Shown in pieces: positions 42,995 to 51,102 of a DNA stretch of 64,000 nucleotides. Both the position numbers and the translations under genes were made by a program. Every line of letters begins with the position of its first letter. Within the stretch, counting starts at the first letter, position 1. The notes below the pieces were generated by a model. The model had not been told where the DNA came from. It was given only the letters and a program-made list of their open reading frames with translations, and searched no databases. Source of the stretch: Fictibacillus solisalsi (GTDB taxonomy: Bacteria; Bacillota; Bacilli; Bacillales; Fictibacillaceae); the NCBI RefSeq assembly GCF_900103485.1, contig NZ_FNHW01000005.1:1-64000 (forward strand). The letters are read 5' to 3'.

Positions 42995-43528
42995 TTACAA
43001 TCCCACTTCCATTTCCTCTTGCTGAGAAACCTGGGAAGTACCATTGTACCTATAAGTAGCTCTTCCTGGACTGATAATTTCATCAGTATCTGTTTTCAAT
43101 TTATATAATAGTTGAGATAAATTCGATGGCTTTAGTCCATACTTATCAATCAATTCAATTTTGATTTGTGAAATGGACATGTTAGCGCCATTTTCTTTTA
43201 AGATGTTTTTTACAGCTTGAGTATTGCTTATTTTAGATTTTGCAGCAGCTTCAGCAGCTCCCCCGCTTGCTGAGGGTAACGAATCCACCACCTCGCTTAC
43301 TGCTTCTTTTTCTTGATCAATTACTTCAGGAACTTGTGGTACAACTGCAGCATCTGTAATATTCTCTTCAGAAGCTAACAATTCTACTTCTTGGGATAGC
43401 TTATGATCAAGTTCACGAAGTCGGTCATAAATATCCTGTCTCTCACGCTGCAATTCTTTTAAATATGACCTTTCTTTTTCTTCCATCATTTGCAATCGAT
43501 ATAATAAAGCTTCTTTTTCAAAGGACAT
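42995..43528 (-). CDS. rok: Rok-like nucleoid-associated silencer
   Basis: 177 residues. The N-terminus FEKEALLYRLQMMEEKERSY and ERQDIYDRLRELDHKLSQE matches the oligomerising coiled coil of B. subtilis Rok (FNEREALRLRLEQLNE..., ERDKIYAKLRELD). A flexible Ala/Glu-rich linker follows, then a winged helix at about 108-165 (VKNILKENGANMSISQIKIE ... RATYRY), as in Rok's minor-groove-binding domain. Rok proteins coat AT-rich foreign DNA and repress competence and mobile genes. Plasmid-borne Roks are known, and this one could silence host competence or its own cargo. Monocistronic; GAGGCATC upstream of the ATG is a fair ribosome site. Confidence 0.85.
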   Translation of the reverse strand: MSFEKEALLYRLQMMEEKERSYLKELQRERQDIYDRLRELDHKLSQEVELLASEENITDAAVVPQVPEVIDQEKEAVSEVVDSLPSASGGAAEAAAKSKISNTQAVKNILKENGANMSISQIKIELIDKYGLKPSNLSQLLYKLKTDTDEIISPGRATYRYNGTSQVSQQEEMEVGL

Positions 43529-43659
43529 AGATGCCTCCCTATACGTAATTCAATATATATTAGCACAAAGACCAATATCCAAAAGATTATATTTAATAAA
43601 ACTCATTATTGCTGATCCCTCTTTATCATTAATAAGATCATGATAATAATCTCTATTCG

Positions 43660-44034
43660 TTAACCATAAATATCATGAACAGTTTTGTTTAATAATGAAA
43701 TACATCGATCCAATTCAACTTTCATTTGTTTTTTGTACAAAACTATTGCTTCAGGTGCTTTTTCCGTGAGATGATATACAACAATTTCTTGGAATTCGGC
43801 ATTACCGTCCATTAACCTTTTTTCCCTCCGAAGAATCCCCTCTTTCGTGAGCTCCTGCAATATCCTATAAATATCTGAATGATTGGGTGAGTAACCAAAT
43901 TGTTTAAATTCTTTACGTAGCTCATCTAGAATCTGTAATCCGTATCCATTTTTCTTTTCAACTTTATGTAGAATATGAAGTTTTAAAAAAGCCTTTTGTT
44001 TAAGTAGAAATCCTCTGTTTTGGTACCCGTCCAT
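43660..44034 (-). CDS. rtp: replication terminator protein (RTP) homologue
   Basis: 124 residues. The protein aligns along its length with B. subtilis RTP: GFLLKQKAFLKLHIL, YGLQILDELRKEFKQFGYSP, NHSDIYRILQELTKEGIL, EFQEIVVYHL and YKKQMKVELDRCISLL all have direct counterparts. RTP is a winged-helix dimer that binds Ter sites and blocks the replication fork from one side. A plasmid copy is unusual. It may arrest the plasmid fork, or act only as an autoregulated repressor. ATG 44034 is preceded by GGGAGAGAG. A Ter-like sequence lies about 100 bp upstream (44133-44161). Confidence 0.9.
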   Translation of the reverse strand: MDGYQNRGFLLKQKAFLKLHILHKVEKKNGYGLQILDELRKEFKQFGYSPNHSDIYRILQELTKEGILRREKRLMDGNAEFQEIVVYHLTEKAPEAIVLYKKQMKVELDRCISLLNKTVHDIYG

Positions 44035-44132
44035 CTCTCTCTCCCTTCATTTCTAGAAATATCTTTGTATTTTTTACTTGATATGTTTTGGTTCCTCGGA
44101 TAAGCTGTATTGCTATTATTATAATATCTATT

Positions 44133-44161
44133 GTGAATTTTGCACATAGTATATAACGTTC
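44133..44161 (-). promoter_or_regulatory. Ter-like RTP-binding site upstream of rtp
   Basis: On the minus strand the stretch contains GAAC, then ACTATGTGCAAAAT, close to the B-site core ACTATGTACYAAAT of Bacillus Ter sites as I remember them; the A-site half is weaker. B. subtilis rtp is autoregulated through such a site ahead of the gene. Two changes fall in the core, so binding needs testing. Confidence 0.5.
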
Positions 44162-44209
44162 AATATTAATATATGTTTTCACTTCCATTTTCGCAAGCAT
44201 ATCCAAAAA

Positions 44210-44714
44210 TTATTCACTTGTGATTTTGCTTTTGTAAGTGTAAGTCTGTAAATTAGGAAAGCAGTATAACAATTCCAGGTGCTACAGGGCGTGGGTAATA
44301 AAATATAACAGGATCTTCATGGCCTAGAAATTATAGCAAAAGAAGGTGAAATCCTAATTTTAAAAGTGGTACCGATTTTTTGGTGCTGGTGACTGTAAAG
44401 CTTCACTAAGCTTCATTTCCTATTCTATCCCTTTTAGTTATTTAAAATATTTGAAACCGTACCCGCTCCCAACCATGGAATAGTGTTGAAATGACAAAGA
44501 CAGTTTGTTATGTAGCTCAATTGATAAATTAATTCCTTGCAAATGTTATGCACTTTTCTAAACTTGGCAAAGAAGATTGGTATGTCCTCAAACTGTTTAT
44601 AATCTAGTTACCAAGTAAACGTTAACAATAAATTTAAAACACAAACGAGTACACAAGTATAGCCACTTGTGTATTTAATTCCGCTTCCGCATTTAAAAGT
44701 AAGAATGTAACTAA
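44210..44714. other. intergenic, no gene seen
   Basis: AT-rich with stops throughout; the patch 44310-44390 looks coding-like (HGLEIIAKEGEILILKVVP) but has no start or extension. A copy of the dispersed ACACAAG/CACTTGTGTA motif lies at 44637-44675. Confidence 0.45.
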
Positions 44715-44933
44715 CTATGCAGAATGAATTATCTTTAATATTCTCGGATTTCCCTCTTCCAAGCTAACCAGCCCTTCTCTTCTTAATCTCTCTAAGTATT
44801 CTAAAACGGTATTGGTAGATGTAACTCCAACCATTTCAGCAATTTCTCTTACAGTCGGTGGGTAGTGATTCGTAGCCATAAATAATTTGATCGCTTCAAG
44901 CACAATTTGTTGCCTTGCTGATAATTTATGCAA
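44715..44933 (-). CDS. LexA N-terminal-domain-like DNA-binding protein
   Basis: 72 residues. KLSARQQIVLEAIKLFMATN, then YPPTVREIAEMVGVTSTNTV and LEYLERLRREGLV is the LexA winged-helix DNA-binding domain; the Ser-Lys protease half is absent. It would bind LexA boxes but could not cleave itself after DNA damage. TTG 44933 is the start: AAAGGAG lies 8 nt before it, inside the upstream gene, which it overlaps by 8 nt. A SOS box lies ahead of the operon, so it may act as a non-cleavable competitor of host LexA. Confidence 0.85.
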   Translation of the reverse strand: MHKLSARQQIVLEAIKLFMATNHYPPTVREIAEMVGVTSTNTVLEYLERLRREGLVSLEEGNPRILKIIHSA

Positions 44934-45165
44934 TGGTATCTCTCCTTTGAAGTAACACTTTATTATTCCTTCTATAGTTAACTGCCAGAATATGTTCCTT
45001 TTTAAATGTCCGTATAGCCTTTCTTGAATAGCAGTAAGCTTTAATGAAAGACTCTTCTATCTCATTAATTAAAATGGTCCGTTGTGTAATGGATCCGTTG
45101 TTTGCTAAATACACAATTTCAACTGGTTGAGCTGTTTTTTGGCACTTTACAAAGAAATTTTCCAT
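44926..45165 (-). CDS. small WYL-like domain protein
   Basis: 79 residues from ATG 45165 (AAAGGAAGG upstream; the frame extends to 45219 but has no site there). VEIVYLANNGSITQRTILIN then IKAYCYSRKAIRTFKKEHIL has the pattern of a WYL domain: a strand, R-x-I/L, then A-Y-C-x-x-R-x-x-R-T-F-x-x-x-x-I. WYL domains bind nucleic acid or small ligands and often control SOS or defence genes. It precedes and overlaps the LexA-N gene and follows the SOS boxes. Confidence 0.7.
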   Translation of the reverse strand: MENFFVKCQKTAQPVEIVYLANNGSITQRTILINEIEESFIKAYCYSRKAIRTFKKEHILAVNYRRNNKVLLQRRDTIA

Positions 45166-45194
45166 AAAATACACCTTCCTTTTATCCATTATAC

Positions 45195-45238
45195 CGAACA
45201 TACGTTCCGTTATCCACATATAAGAGAACGTATATTCG
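45195..45238. promoter_or_regulatory. SOS (LexA) boxes, divergent
   Basis: CGAACATACGTTCC at 45195-45208 fits the Bacillus LexA box CGAACRNRYGTTYC at every position. A second weaker copy, AGAACGTATATTCG, lies at 45225-45238. They sit between the leftward WYL/LexA-N pair and the rightward yolD gene. Confidence 0.9.
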
Positions 45239-45278
45239 TATATACTGTTAAAAAGAATGAGACTGTGGAGGGGAAATT

Positions 45279-45578
45279 ATGTTGCGTGACCGAGGTGCAT
45301 TAAAATGGACGGCTATAATGCTGCCAGAACACGTAAAAGCGCTTAGAGTGTTTGACCGGGACCAAGGGAAGAAAGTGAAACCGGAATTGGATGAATAGCA
45401 GTTGCAACTAATGGAGGAAACGATCTATGAGGCCATGGCCAATAACTTGGAGTTATGTTTAACATACTTTGAACGAGGTGACTTTCGTTTGTTAATTGGA
45501 AAGATACACTTTATTGATTCTTATAAAAGGGAGCTAAGAATTGTTGATTTCAATGGAGATGTATTTCGAATAAACTAA
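45279..45578 (+). pseudogene. yolD: yolD-like gene with in-frame TAG
   Basis: ATG 45279 (GGAGGGG upstream) reads MLRDRGALKWTAIMLPEHVK then KVKPELDE, a TAG at 45396, and in the same frame QLQLMEETIYEAMANNLELC to IVDFNGDVFRIN at 45578. This is the full YolD family pattern (R-D-R-G-x-x-K-W, then M-L-P-E-H). A CAG or GAG to TAG change would explain it. YolD genes usually form SOS-induced pairs with the Y-family polymerase UvrX; no polymerase gene is here. Read-through cannot be excluded. Confidence 0.82.
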
Positions 45579-45719
45579 TGGATTTAGTGGAAGTGAAAAT
45601 TAGATAAATTGTTGTGGTACTTCAGAGGGATAAAAGGATAGAAATTCAAACTTTTTAACCAGTAATTTATTGGTTAATAAGGGTATTATTTGAATATAAC
45701 CTGCTGAGGAGGCCACAAC

Positions 45720-46022
45720 TTGATTATTGAGACAGATAAATATTACATTCCTCACAAGCAACGAAACATTGTACTGCCCATTGCATGGCGAGAAGAATTT
45801 GAGATTGAAGTATCTGACAAAGTTTTAGTTTGTTTGAAAGAAATGGAAATTATTATAAGTTCTAAATTGGTAATCGAAACGGATAACCTAACATTTACAA
45901 AAGTCAGCAAAAAAGGCATAGTAACAATACCTAAGATGCTGGATTTAAAATTGGATTCCAAATTACATCAATTATTAGTTGATACCGACAATCAGTGTTT
46001 TTTAATATCACCAGTTAAGTAA
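45720..46022 (+). CDS. tandem AbrB/MazE-like transcription regulator
   Basis: 100 residues with two swapped-hairpin units: RNIVLPIAWREEFEIEVSDK then VLVCLKEMEIIIS, and KKGIVTIPKMLDLKLDSKLH then CFLIS. Each resembles the strand-turn (I-V-x-P) of AbrB/SpoVT/MazE. One chain may thus form the fold that normally needs a dimer. Start TTG 45720 follows GAGGAGG with good spacing. Alone between the SOS locus and a terminator; probably a repressor of plasmid or host transition-state genes. Confidence 0.7.
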   Translation: MIIETDKYYIPHKQRNIVLPIAWREEFEIEVSDKVLVCLKEMEIIISSKLVIETDNLTFTKVSKKGIVTIPKMLDLKLDSKLHQLLVDTDNQCFLISPVK

Positions 46023-46193
46023 CAGTATAAGAATTGATTTTGTATTACTCATCATGAATAGAAATTCAAAGGAAATAAAGACGAAACTCCAAGTATTAAT
46101 ATTAATTCAACAGTCTGGCAACCAACCTTTAACACGACTTATTTAAATACTTGGTTATACATATTAGGAACTATTATAAAAAAAACAAAAAAG

Positions 46194-46241
46194 AAAGAGG
46201 GTTTTACCTCGGCCCCCACCGATATAAAACCCTCTTTATAT
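46194..46241. terminator. bidirectional rho-independent terminator
   Basis: AAAGAGGGTTTTA (46194-46206) and TAAAACCCTCTTT (46225-46237) pair perfectly, with A-rich and T-rich flanks on both sides. It separates the converging AbrB-like and SinI-like genes. Confidence 0.9.
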
Positions 46242-46275
46242 ATCAACATTATCCCTTAACTAGAGGATTCTGCTT

Positions 46276-46440
46276 TTATGCTCCAGCATCCTCTTTGTGA
46301 TTTGATTTCTTTTGTTTTTCATCTAAGAATCTACGAAACTGTTCTTTGCTTACCCCTGAATCCATCGCTTCTTTAACTATTCTCCGCCATTTTGGACCAG
46401 ATAACATATCTCTCATTATATAATCTGAACTATTAACCAA
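46276..46440 (-). CDS. SinI-like anti-repressor peptide
   Basis: 54 residues from TTG 46440 (GGGAG 4 nt upstream; the inner ATG 46416 has no site). WRRIVKEAMDSGVSKEQFRR then FLDEKQKK is the helical hook of SinI/SinR dimerisation domains (compare W-V-E-L-M-x-E-A-K...I-x-x-E-E-I-R-x-x-L). SinI binds SinR and relieves repression of biofilm genes. No DNA-binding domain is present, so this should be an antagonist. On a plasmid it could push the host towards or away from the biofilm state. Confidence 0.7.
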   Translation of the reverse strand: MVNSSDYIMRDMLSGPKWRRIVKEAMDSGVSKEQFRRFLDEKQKKSNHKEDAGA

Positions 46441-46690
46441 GTTGCTCCCACACTTCCTTTAGTGATTTAATATTTGGTTATCAAAATTATTAGATTCTTA
46501 TTTTAACATATTGGTTGTGAAGTTTATATCACCCTAATCATAAAGCTAAACAATTCACTAAATAATGGAGATTTTATAAGAGATTCAACCCGAACTCTCT
46601 AAACCGGTTTTTATAAATGATTTTCCCCTGTCCAATCTGTGTGAGTGGATGGACTTACTTTAACACTATCTTTTTGACAAAGTGAAAATA

Positions 46691-46718
46691 TAAAAGCCCC
46701 TTCAAATGAAGAGGCATT
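46691..46718. terminator. bidirectional hairpin terminator
   Basis: GCCCCTTC and GAAGAGGC pair around AAAT; the plus strand continues into TTTTTT and the minus strand into TTTTATATTTT. It lies just past the stop of the 72-residue gene. Confidence 0.8.
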
Positions 46719-46722
46719 TTTT

Positions 46723-46941
46723 CTATACCATTAATTGTTTTTGCGTTTGCAGATCCTCTGTTTTCATCAATACATGCTCGTCCTGCTGCTCTGGAATGAT
46801 TATTCCTTCTTGATGTTCCCATTTCATGGTCACTGCATCCAGTAAAGGATTAAAATTAATAACCTCACCTTTTACTCTTCTTTTAAACATCTCATAATAG
46901 CTGTCATTTGTTTCAACTTTCGTTCCGGGTGCAAATCTCAT
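46723..46941 (-). CDS. small beta-barrel-like protein, unknown
   Basis: 72 residues. MRFAPGTKVETND then RRVKGEVINFNPLLDAVTMK and WEHQEGIIIPEQ looks like a small SH3/KOW-like barrel, a fold that may bind nucleic acid or proteins. AAGGAAGGAG precedes the ATG, and a terminator follows. Not assigned to any family I know; similar in size and style to DUF2187. Confidence 0.55.
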   Translation of the reverse strand: MRFAPGTKVETNDSYYEMFKRRVKGEVINFNPLLDAVTMKWEHQEGIIIPEQQDEHVLMKTEDLQTQKQLMV

Positions 46942-47529
46942 TATGCCCTTGCTCCTTCCTTGAGTTGATTGACTGCTTTTTCATATGGAGTTTGTATCAT
47001 TAAAACAGAAAAACCCTTTATTTTGAAGGGACTTTCTACGTGTTTTTATTGAATGGGACATGCTCCGCCTTCCTCACTATTCTCAAAACAAAATGATTGA
47101 GTGTTGCTAAATTTTACTTAATAGATAACGCTAGGTATTTATAAAAAATAAACCAATCCTTAAGCCAATTGGTCTGCTTTATGTATAACCATTTGGTTCA
47201 TGCCGCAAGTGCCTATTACCCATCAGAACTTAATGAAGTTGCATGATGAGTAGAGCGTTTAGCAATTTTTCTATTAGAGAGATGCAAGTTATTATAAGTC
47301 CTTAAACAAATGGGATACTAAGAAACAAGCAAGTATAGTTTCAATTATAAAAACACTTAGGTATACACAAGCAAAAACATAAGTAAAAACAAAAGTAATA
47401 ATTGTAGGCATTCTTTTTACATCAGCTGGGTTCTCAGTTATTTTATAACTGTTCGATCCAACTTGTCGCTAGACTTTCTTATCTAATAAATTCAAAATCT
47501 TGTAGGAAGAAAATTACGATTATTACCCT
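46942..47529. other. intergenic, no gene seen
   Basis: AT-rich. Contains a CCCTTT/AAAGGG hairpin near 47013-47033, an AACCAAT/ATTGGT inverted repeat near 47150-47180, and near 47350-47395 several copies of the dispersed ACACAAG/ACATAAG motif. Confidence 0.5.
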
Positions 47530-48465
47530 CTTCTGGTTCCTGAGAAGATCCCTTGTTACTAATTCAAAAATCAGTAGAACCGGATGTATAAATCATGGTT
47601 CACACGGACAGAATAAGGATAAAGGATAAACAAGCAAAAAAGAATATGACAGAGACCTTGTAAAACGAATAAGTTTTTACTATCATGTAAAATTTACTTC
47701 CACATACACTTGTGTTTACGTATATAAGAATAAAAGCGATTTTATAAGTGATTAAATCGTAAGATTAGTTCCATGTGCTCTCCCACAATATTTTTTATTG
47801 AAACACTTGTATTTACGTAAGTGTTTTTGTTTTTGTTTTTGTATATGGTTTTTATTTATTACATATAATTCGTTTCAATCCACCAAACAGATTCAAAATT
47901 CACATATTAAAATAAAACATGTTCGATTATAATTACGGAATTGTTTACACTTCCAGATACAAAAGTGTAATATTGCTTATTCTATTTTTACCATGGTACC
48001 CGTTGTCAATATCACTAGGCGAATAGACACTTATGTAAAGTGTGTGTGTTTATGAAAGTAAACAATATACAAAAAAGCTCCCCGTAGTTAGCACAGTCGT
48101 TAGCATATTCTTTTTCTAATTTGTGAAAGTAATTAATAAGCGCCTGATTAATTATATGAATTTTTTCGCCTCTTTCACAAGAAATCTTATTAAAAGCTTC
48201 TAAGACATCATCTCTAATCCAATATGTAGATTTAGTATGTGTGTCTTCAAACTTTACGCGTTTAGGTTTATTGGTTGTAGCTAATTTATCCGCAAATTCA
48301 CTGATATTTCATTGCTTTGTTTGGAGCCGATACATTATCTTCTTTGCTACTCTGGGATTTGCTCGCGTTTTCGGACATGCTTTTATGTTTCTAAAAAGAG
48401 CAAGATGAGCATTCTTACTAACTTGACCCTTACCTAGTTTCTTGTTCCTCATCGCTAAGTAGTGT
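47530..48465. repeat. unit 1 of ~935-bp tandem duplication
   Basis: From AAGATCCCTTGTTACTAATTC through the decayed parB copy, this stretch runs parallel to 48466-49400 at roughly 80% identity by eye. It includes non-coding flanks with cores such as TTGTATATGGTTT, CATATAATTCGT and GGAATTGTTTACACTTCCA. Both units carry clusters of the dispersed ACACTTGTGTTTACG motif. Confidence 0.8.
48100..48455 (-). pseudogene. decayed copy of the parB-like gene
   Basis: Leftward it matches the gene at 49023-49409 almost along its length (AATCCAATATGTAGATTTAG, ACGCGTTTAGGTTTATTGG), but has frameshifts around 48310 and 48390 and altered codons. The C-terminal RHH region is best preserved. A dead partner-gene copy produced by the tandem duplication. 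Confidence 0.85.
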
Positions 48466-49400
48466 TCCTAAAAAGATCCTTTGTTACTAATTGAAAGATT
48501 AGTAGAAATAGAATGTATAAATCCTGGATCAGATGGACAGAATTACGACAAAGAATAAAAAAAGGAAAATGACAGAGAACCTTATAAAACGAATAAAGGA
48601 TATGTAGATTTTCACTTCCATTTACACTTGCGTTTACGCATGTAAAAATAAAAGCGATTTTATTGATTAAATTGTAAGATTAGTTCAATGTGCTCTCCGA
48701 CACTATTTTACTGTTTAAATTATTGGAACACTTGCGTTTACATAAGTGTTTTTGTTTTTGTATATGGTTTCTATTTATTACATATAATTCGTATAAATCC
48801 ACCGAACAAGGTCAAAATCACGTAATATAACAAGAAGTATTCAATTTTAATTCCGGAATTGTTTACACTTCCAAATACAAATGTTTAGTATTAATGTTTC
48901 TATATTTCTAGTGTACCTGTTGTTAATAATACCGAGTGCATAAACACTTTTGTAGACGTAAGTGTTTATGTAAGTATATAAAATAACTCTATATAAAAAG
49001 CCACCCGGAGGTGGCACAGTTGTTAACTTAATTCTTTTTCTAATTTATGAAAGTAATCAATAAGCGCCTGATTAATGATACGAGTTTTTTCTCCTCTTTC
49101 ACCAGCAATCTTATTAAATGCCTCTAAGATATCATCTCTAATCCAATATGTGGATTTGGTATGTGTATCTTCAAATTTTACGCGTTTAGGTTTATTGGCT
49201 GCGGCTAATTTATCCGCAAGTTCACTGATATTTATTGATTCACTTGAAGTCGATACATTTTTTTCTTTACTACTTTCGGATTCGCTTGCGTTTTCGGAAA
49301 TGTTTTCGTTTCCAAAAAGGGCAAGGTGAGCATTCTTACTAACTTCACCTTTACTAGTTTCTTGATCCTTATCTTTAAGTAGTGCGTTGAATCGGTCTTT
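48466..49400. repeat. unit 2 of ~935-bp tandem duplication
   Basis: Second unit, containing the intact parB-like gene and about 550 bp of non-coding DNA. The non-coding part, with ACACTTGCGTTTACATAAGTG and CACTTGCGTTTACGCATG cores, is a plausible partition site next to the partition genes. Confidence 0.8.
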
Positions 49401-49409
49401 TTTGGACAC
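49023..49409 (-). CDS. ParB-like partition partner, RHH-type
   Basis: 128 residues. The first 80 are disordered, Ser/Glu/Asn-rich (NENISENASESESSKEKNVS). The C-terminal 45 (STYWIRDDILEAFNKIAGER then KTRIINQALIDYFHKLEKEL) form a ribbon-helix-helix as in ParG/CopG-type partners. It should bind the plasmid centromere and stimulate ParA ATPase. GTG 49409 overlaps the parA end by 35 nt, with GGAGTTG upstream. It is the surviving copy of a duplicated gene. Confidence 0.82.
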   Translation of the reverse strand: MSKKDRFNALLKDKDQETSKGEVSKNAHLALFGNENISENASESESSKEKNVSTSSESINISELADKLAAANKPKRVKFEDTHTKSTYWIRDDILEAFNKIAGERGEKTRIINQALIDYFHKLEKELS

Positions 49410-50172
49410 GCTCTTTCAACTCCTTTACAAAATCCGTATATTGTTTCAGTGCTTCATTATCTTTTTTTGTATGTGTTTTAATTCCTTCAATCGTATACTC
49501 TTTAATTTTACTCCTTCTTCGAATTACAGAATCAAACACCAGGTCTTCATAATCATTCCTTGTTTTCTCCAGAATAGATAAATCAATTGTGGCTCTTGCA
49601 TCTAACATGCAGGTTAAAATCCCTGCTAATTTTAAATCCTGGTTAGTATATTCTTTTACCCCTTGTAAAAACTCAAGATACCGTTCTAGCGCATCATAAC
49701 AAAATGGTTCCGACTGCAGCAGAACCACTGCATAGTCGCTCGCAGTCACGCCATTAACTGTATGATCCCCAAGGTTAGGCGGCATATCAATAAAGATATA
49801 ATCATATTCGTCTTTTACAACAGCCAGAGTATCTTTAAGAAGCTCATTAACATTTTTACCAGTAGGCCCATACTCCCTGTACAGGTACTGCGGAAGCGTT
49901 GAAAGGTAGTCTTCTGCAGGGAGTACATGTAAATTAGGGGAAACTTCATATATGTAAGGAATGGGATTTTTATCTTTCAAGGCTTGAAGTATTGTTTTTT
50001 CTGTAAAATCATAAATATTTCGCTGTGTTAGGAAGCTTGTTAAGTTACCTTGGGAGTCAAAATCCACTGCCAGTACTTTTGCTTCTTTACTAAGTAAATA
50101 ACTAGTAATAGCTGCAGTTGTGGTTTTGCCAACGCCGCCTTTTTGAATGCCAAAACTAATAGTAATAGCCAT
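49375..50172 (-). CDS. parA: ParA partition ATPase
   Basis: 265 residues from ATG 50172 (GGAGG 7 nt upstream; ATG 50178 overlaps it). Deviant Walker A KGGVGKTTTAA, switch FDSQGNLTSFLT, Walker B DYIFIDMPPNLGDHTVNGVT and the later YDALERYLEFLQGV block are those of a Soj/ParA-type ATPase. It forms ATP-dependent gradients on the nucleoid that move plasmid copies apart. With the RHH gene it makes a type Ib-like partition cassette. AT-rich motif clusters on both sides are likely centromere sites. Confidence 0.94.
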   Translation of the reverse strand: MAITISFGIQKGGVGKTTTAAITSYLLSKEAKVLAVDFDSQGNLTSFLTQRNIYDFTEKTILQALKDKNPIPYIYEVSPNLHVLPAEDYLSTLPQYLYREYGPTGKNVNELLKDTLAVVKDEYDYIFIDMPPNLGDHTVNGVTASDYAVVLLQSEPFCYDALERYLEFLQGVKEYTNQDLKLAGILTCMLDARATIDLSILEKTRNDYEDLVFDSVIRRRSKIKEYTIEGIKTHTKKDNEALKQYTDFVKELKERVQKRPIQRTT

Positions 50173-51102
50173 GACCATTCCTCCTTTCTATATCTATTCG
50201 ATTATACTTATACATTTCCTTCTACACAAGTGTAAACGATTGTGTATTTGCAATATAAATTATATCACACCCAAAAACAAAATTGTTTACGGAAGCGTTT
50301 TTTACTTGTGAAAGATTGTTACTACCGTTTATACTTTCTTCCTTTTGAATACCAAATAAATATTCACCAGGAAATACCAATAGGGAATCAATAACTTTTG
50401 AAAAATATCTTGTAACGCAACGATGCAGGGATTATTAGGTGTTATTTAGCATCGCTTCAAAAAATAAATAAATGCGCTTACGTAAGCAATTATACTTGTG
50501 TAAATGGTTATACTTATATAAAAACATTTCATTTAAGATATATTTACAAATTCACACACACCCGTTTACACAAACATAATCGTCTTTGTAATTAAATATA
50601 GATCGTCGTATACCTAAGACTATCCCAACGCCATTTTATTAGATAAAAATTCAGATATAAACAATCAAATGAATAGTACTCCTAAAAGCACATGTTTCTA
50701 GCAATACACTCACAATAACTAAACTATCATATTTTTACTATTGCTTTTGTAAACACTTATGTTTACAAAAGCACACTTGCTGATTTAATCCTTGTGATAT
50801 GCAATTTTTCACTGACGATTTCCAGAGAAAAAAATGGTTGGTAATTGTGCAGGACAAAAGTAAAGACTTAAACATAAATACGAGGCTCTGGCATGACATG
50901 CATTTTAAGACACAACTCCTGGGGGCATCTTAATTCAAACATCTACATTTATAATTATAATTTTAAATACACTTACGTAAATGCTTTTGTTTTCATATTT
51001 TATAACATCAGCGGTTAAGTTTTATATTACAAATACACAAGTATAAACATTTGTGTATTTGTAATATAAATAAAGCCAATGCATATGCATTGGCTTTTTC
51101 TT
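50173..51102. repeat. intergenic array of dispersed ACACTT/GTGTAAAC motifs
   Basis: No gene. It holds at least seven degenerate copies of a short motif: TACACAAGTGTAAACG at 50222, TTACGGAAGCGTTTTTTAC near 50288, CGCTTACGTAAGC near 50475, ACTTGTGTAAATGG near 50491, CGTTTACACAAAC near 50562, AAACACTTATGTTTACAAA near 50750, CACTTACGTAAATGC near 50970, and ACACAAGTATAAACATTTG near 51030. Lying between parA and rep, they are candidate partition or silencing sites. Confidence 0.65.

Noticed and set aside
44000-44206. Leftward 68-codon frame overlapping the rtp start
   Set aside because: It covers the rtp promoter and Ter-like site, in another frame, without a ribosome site.
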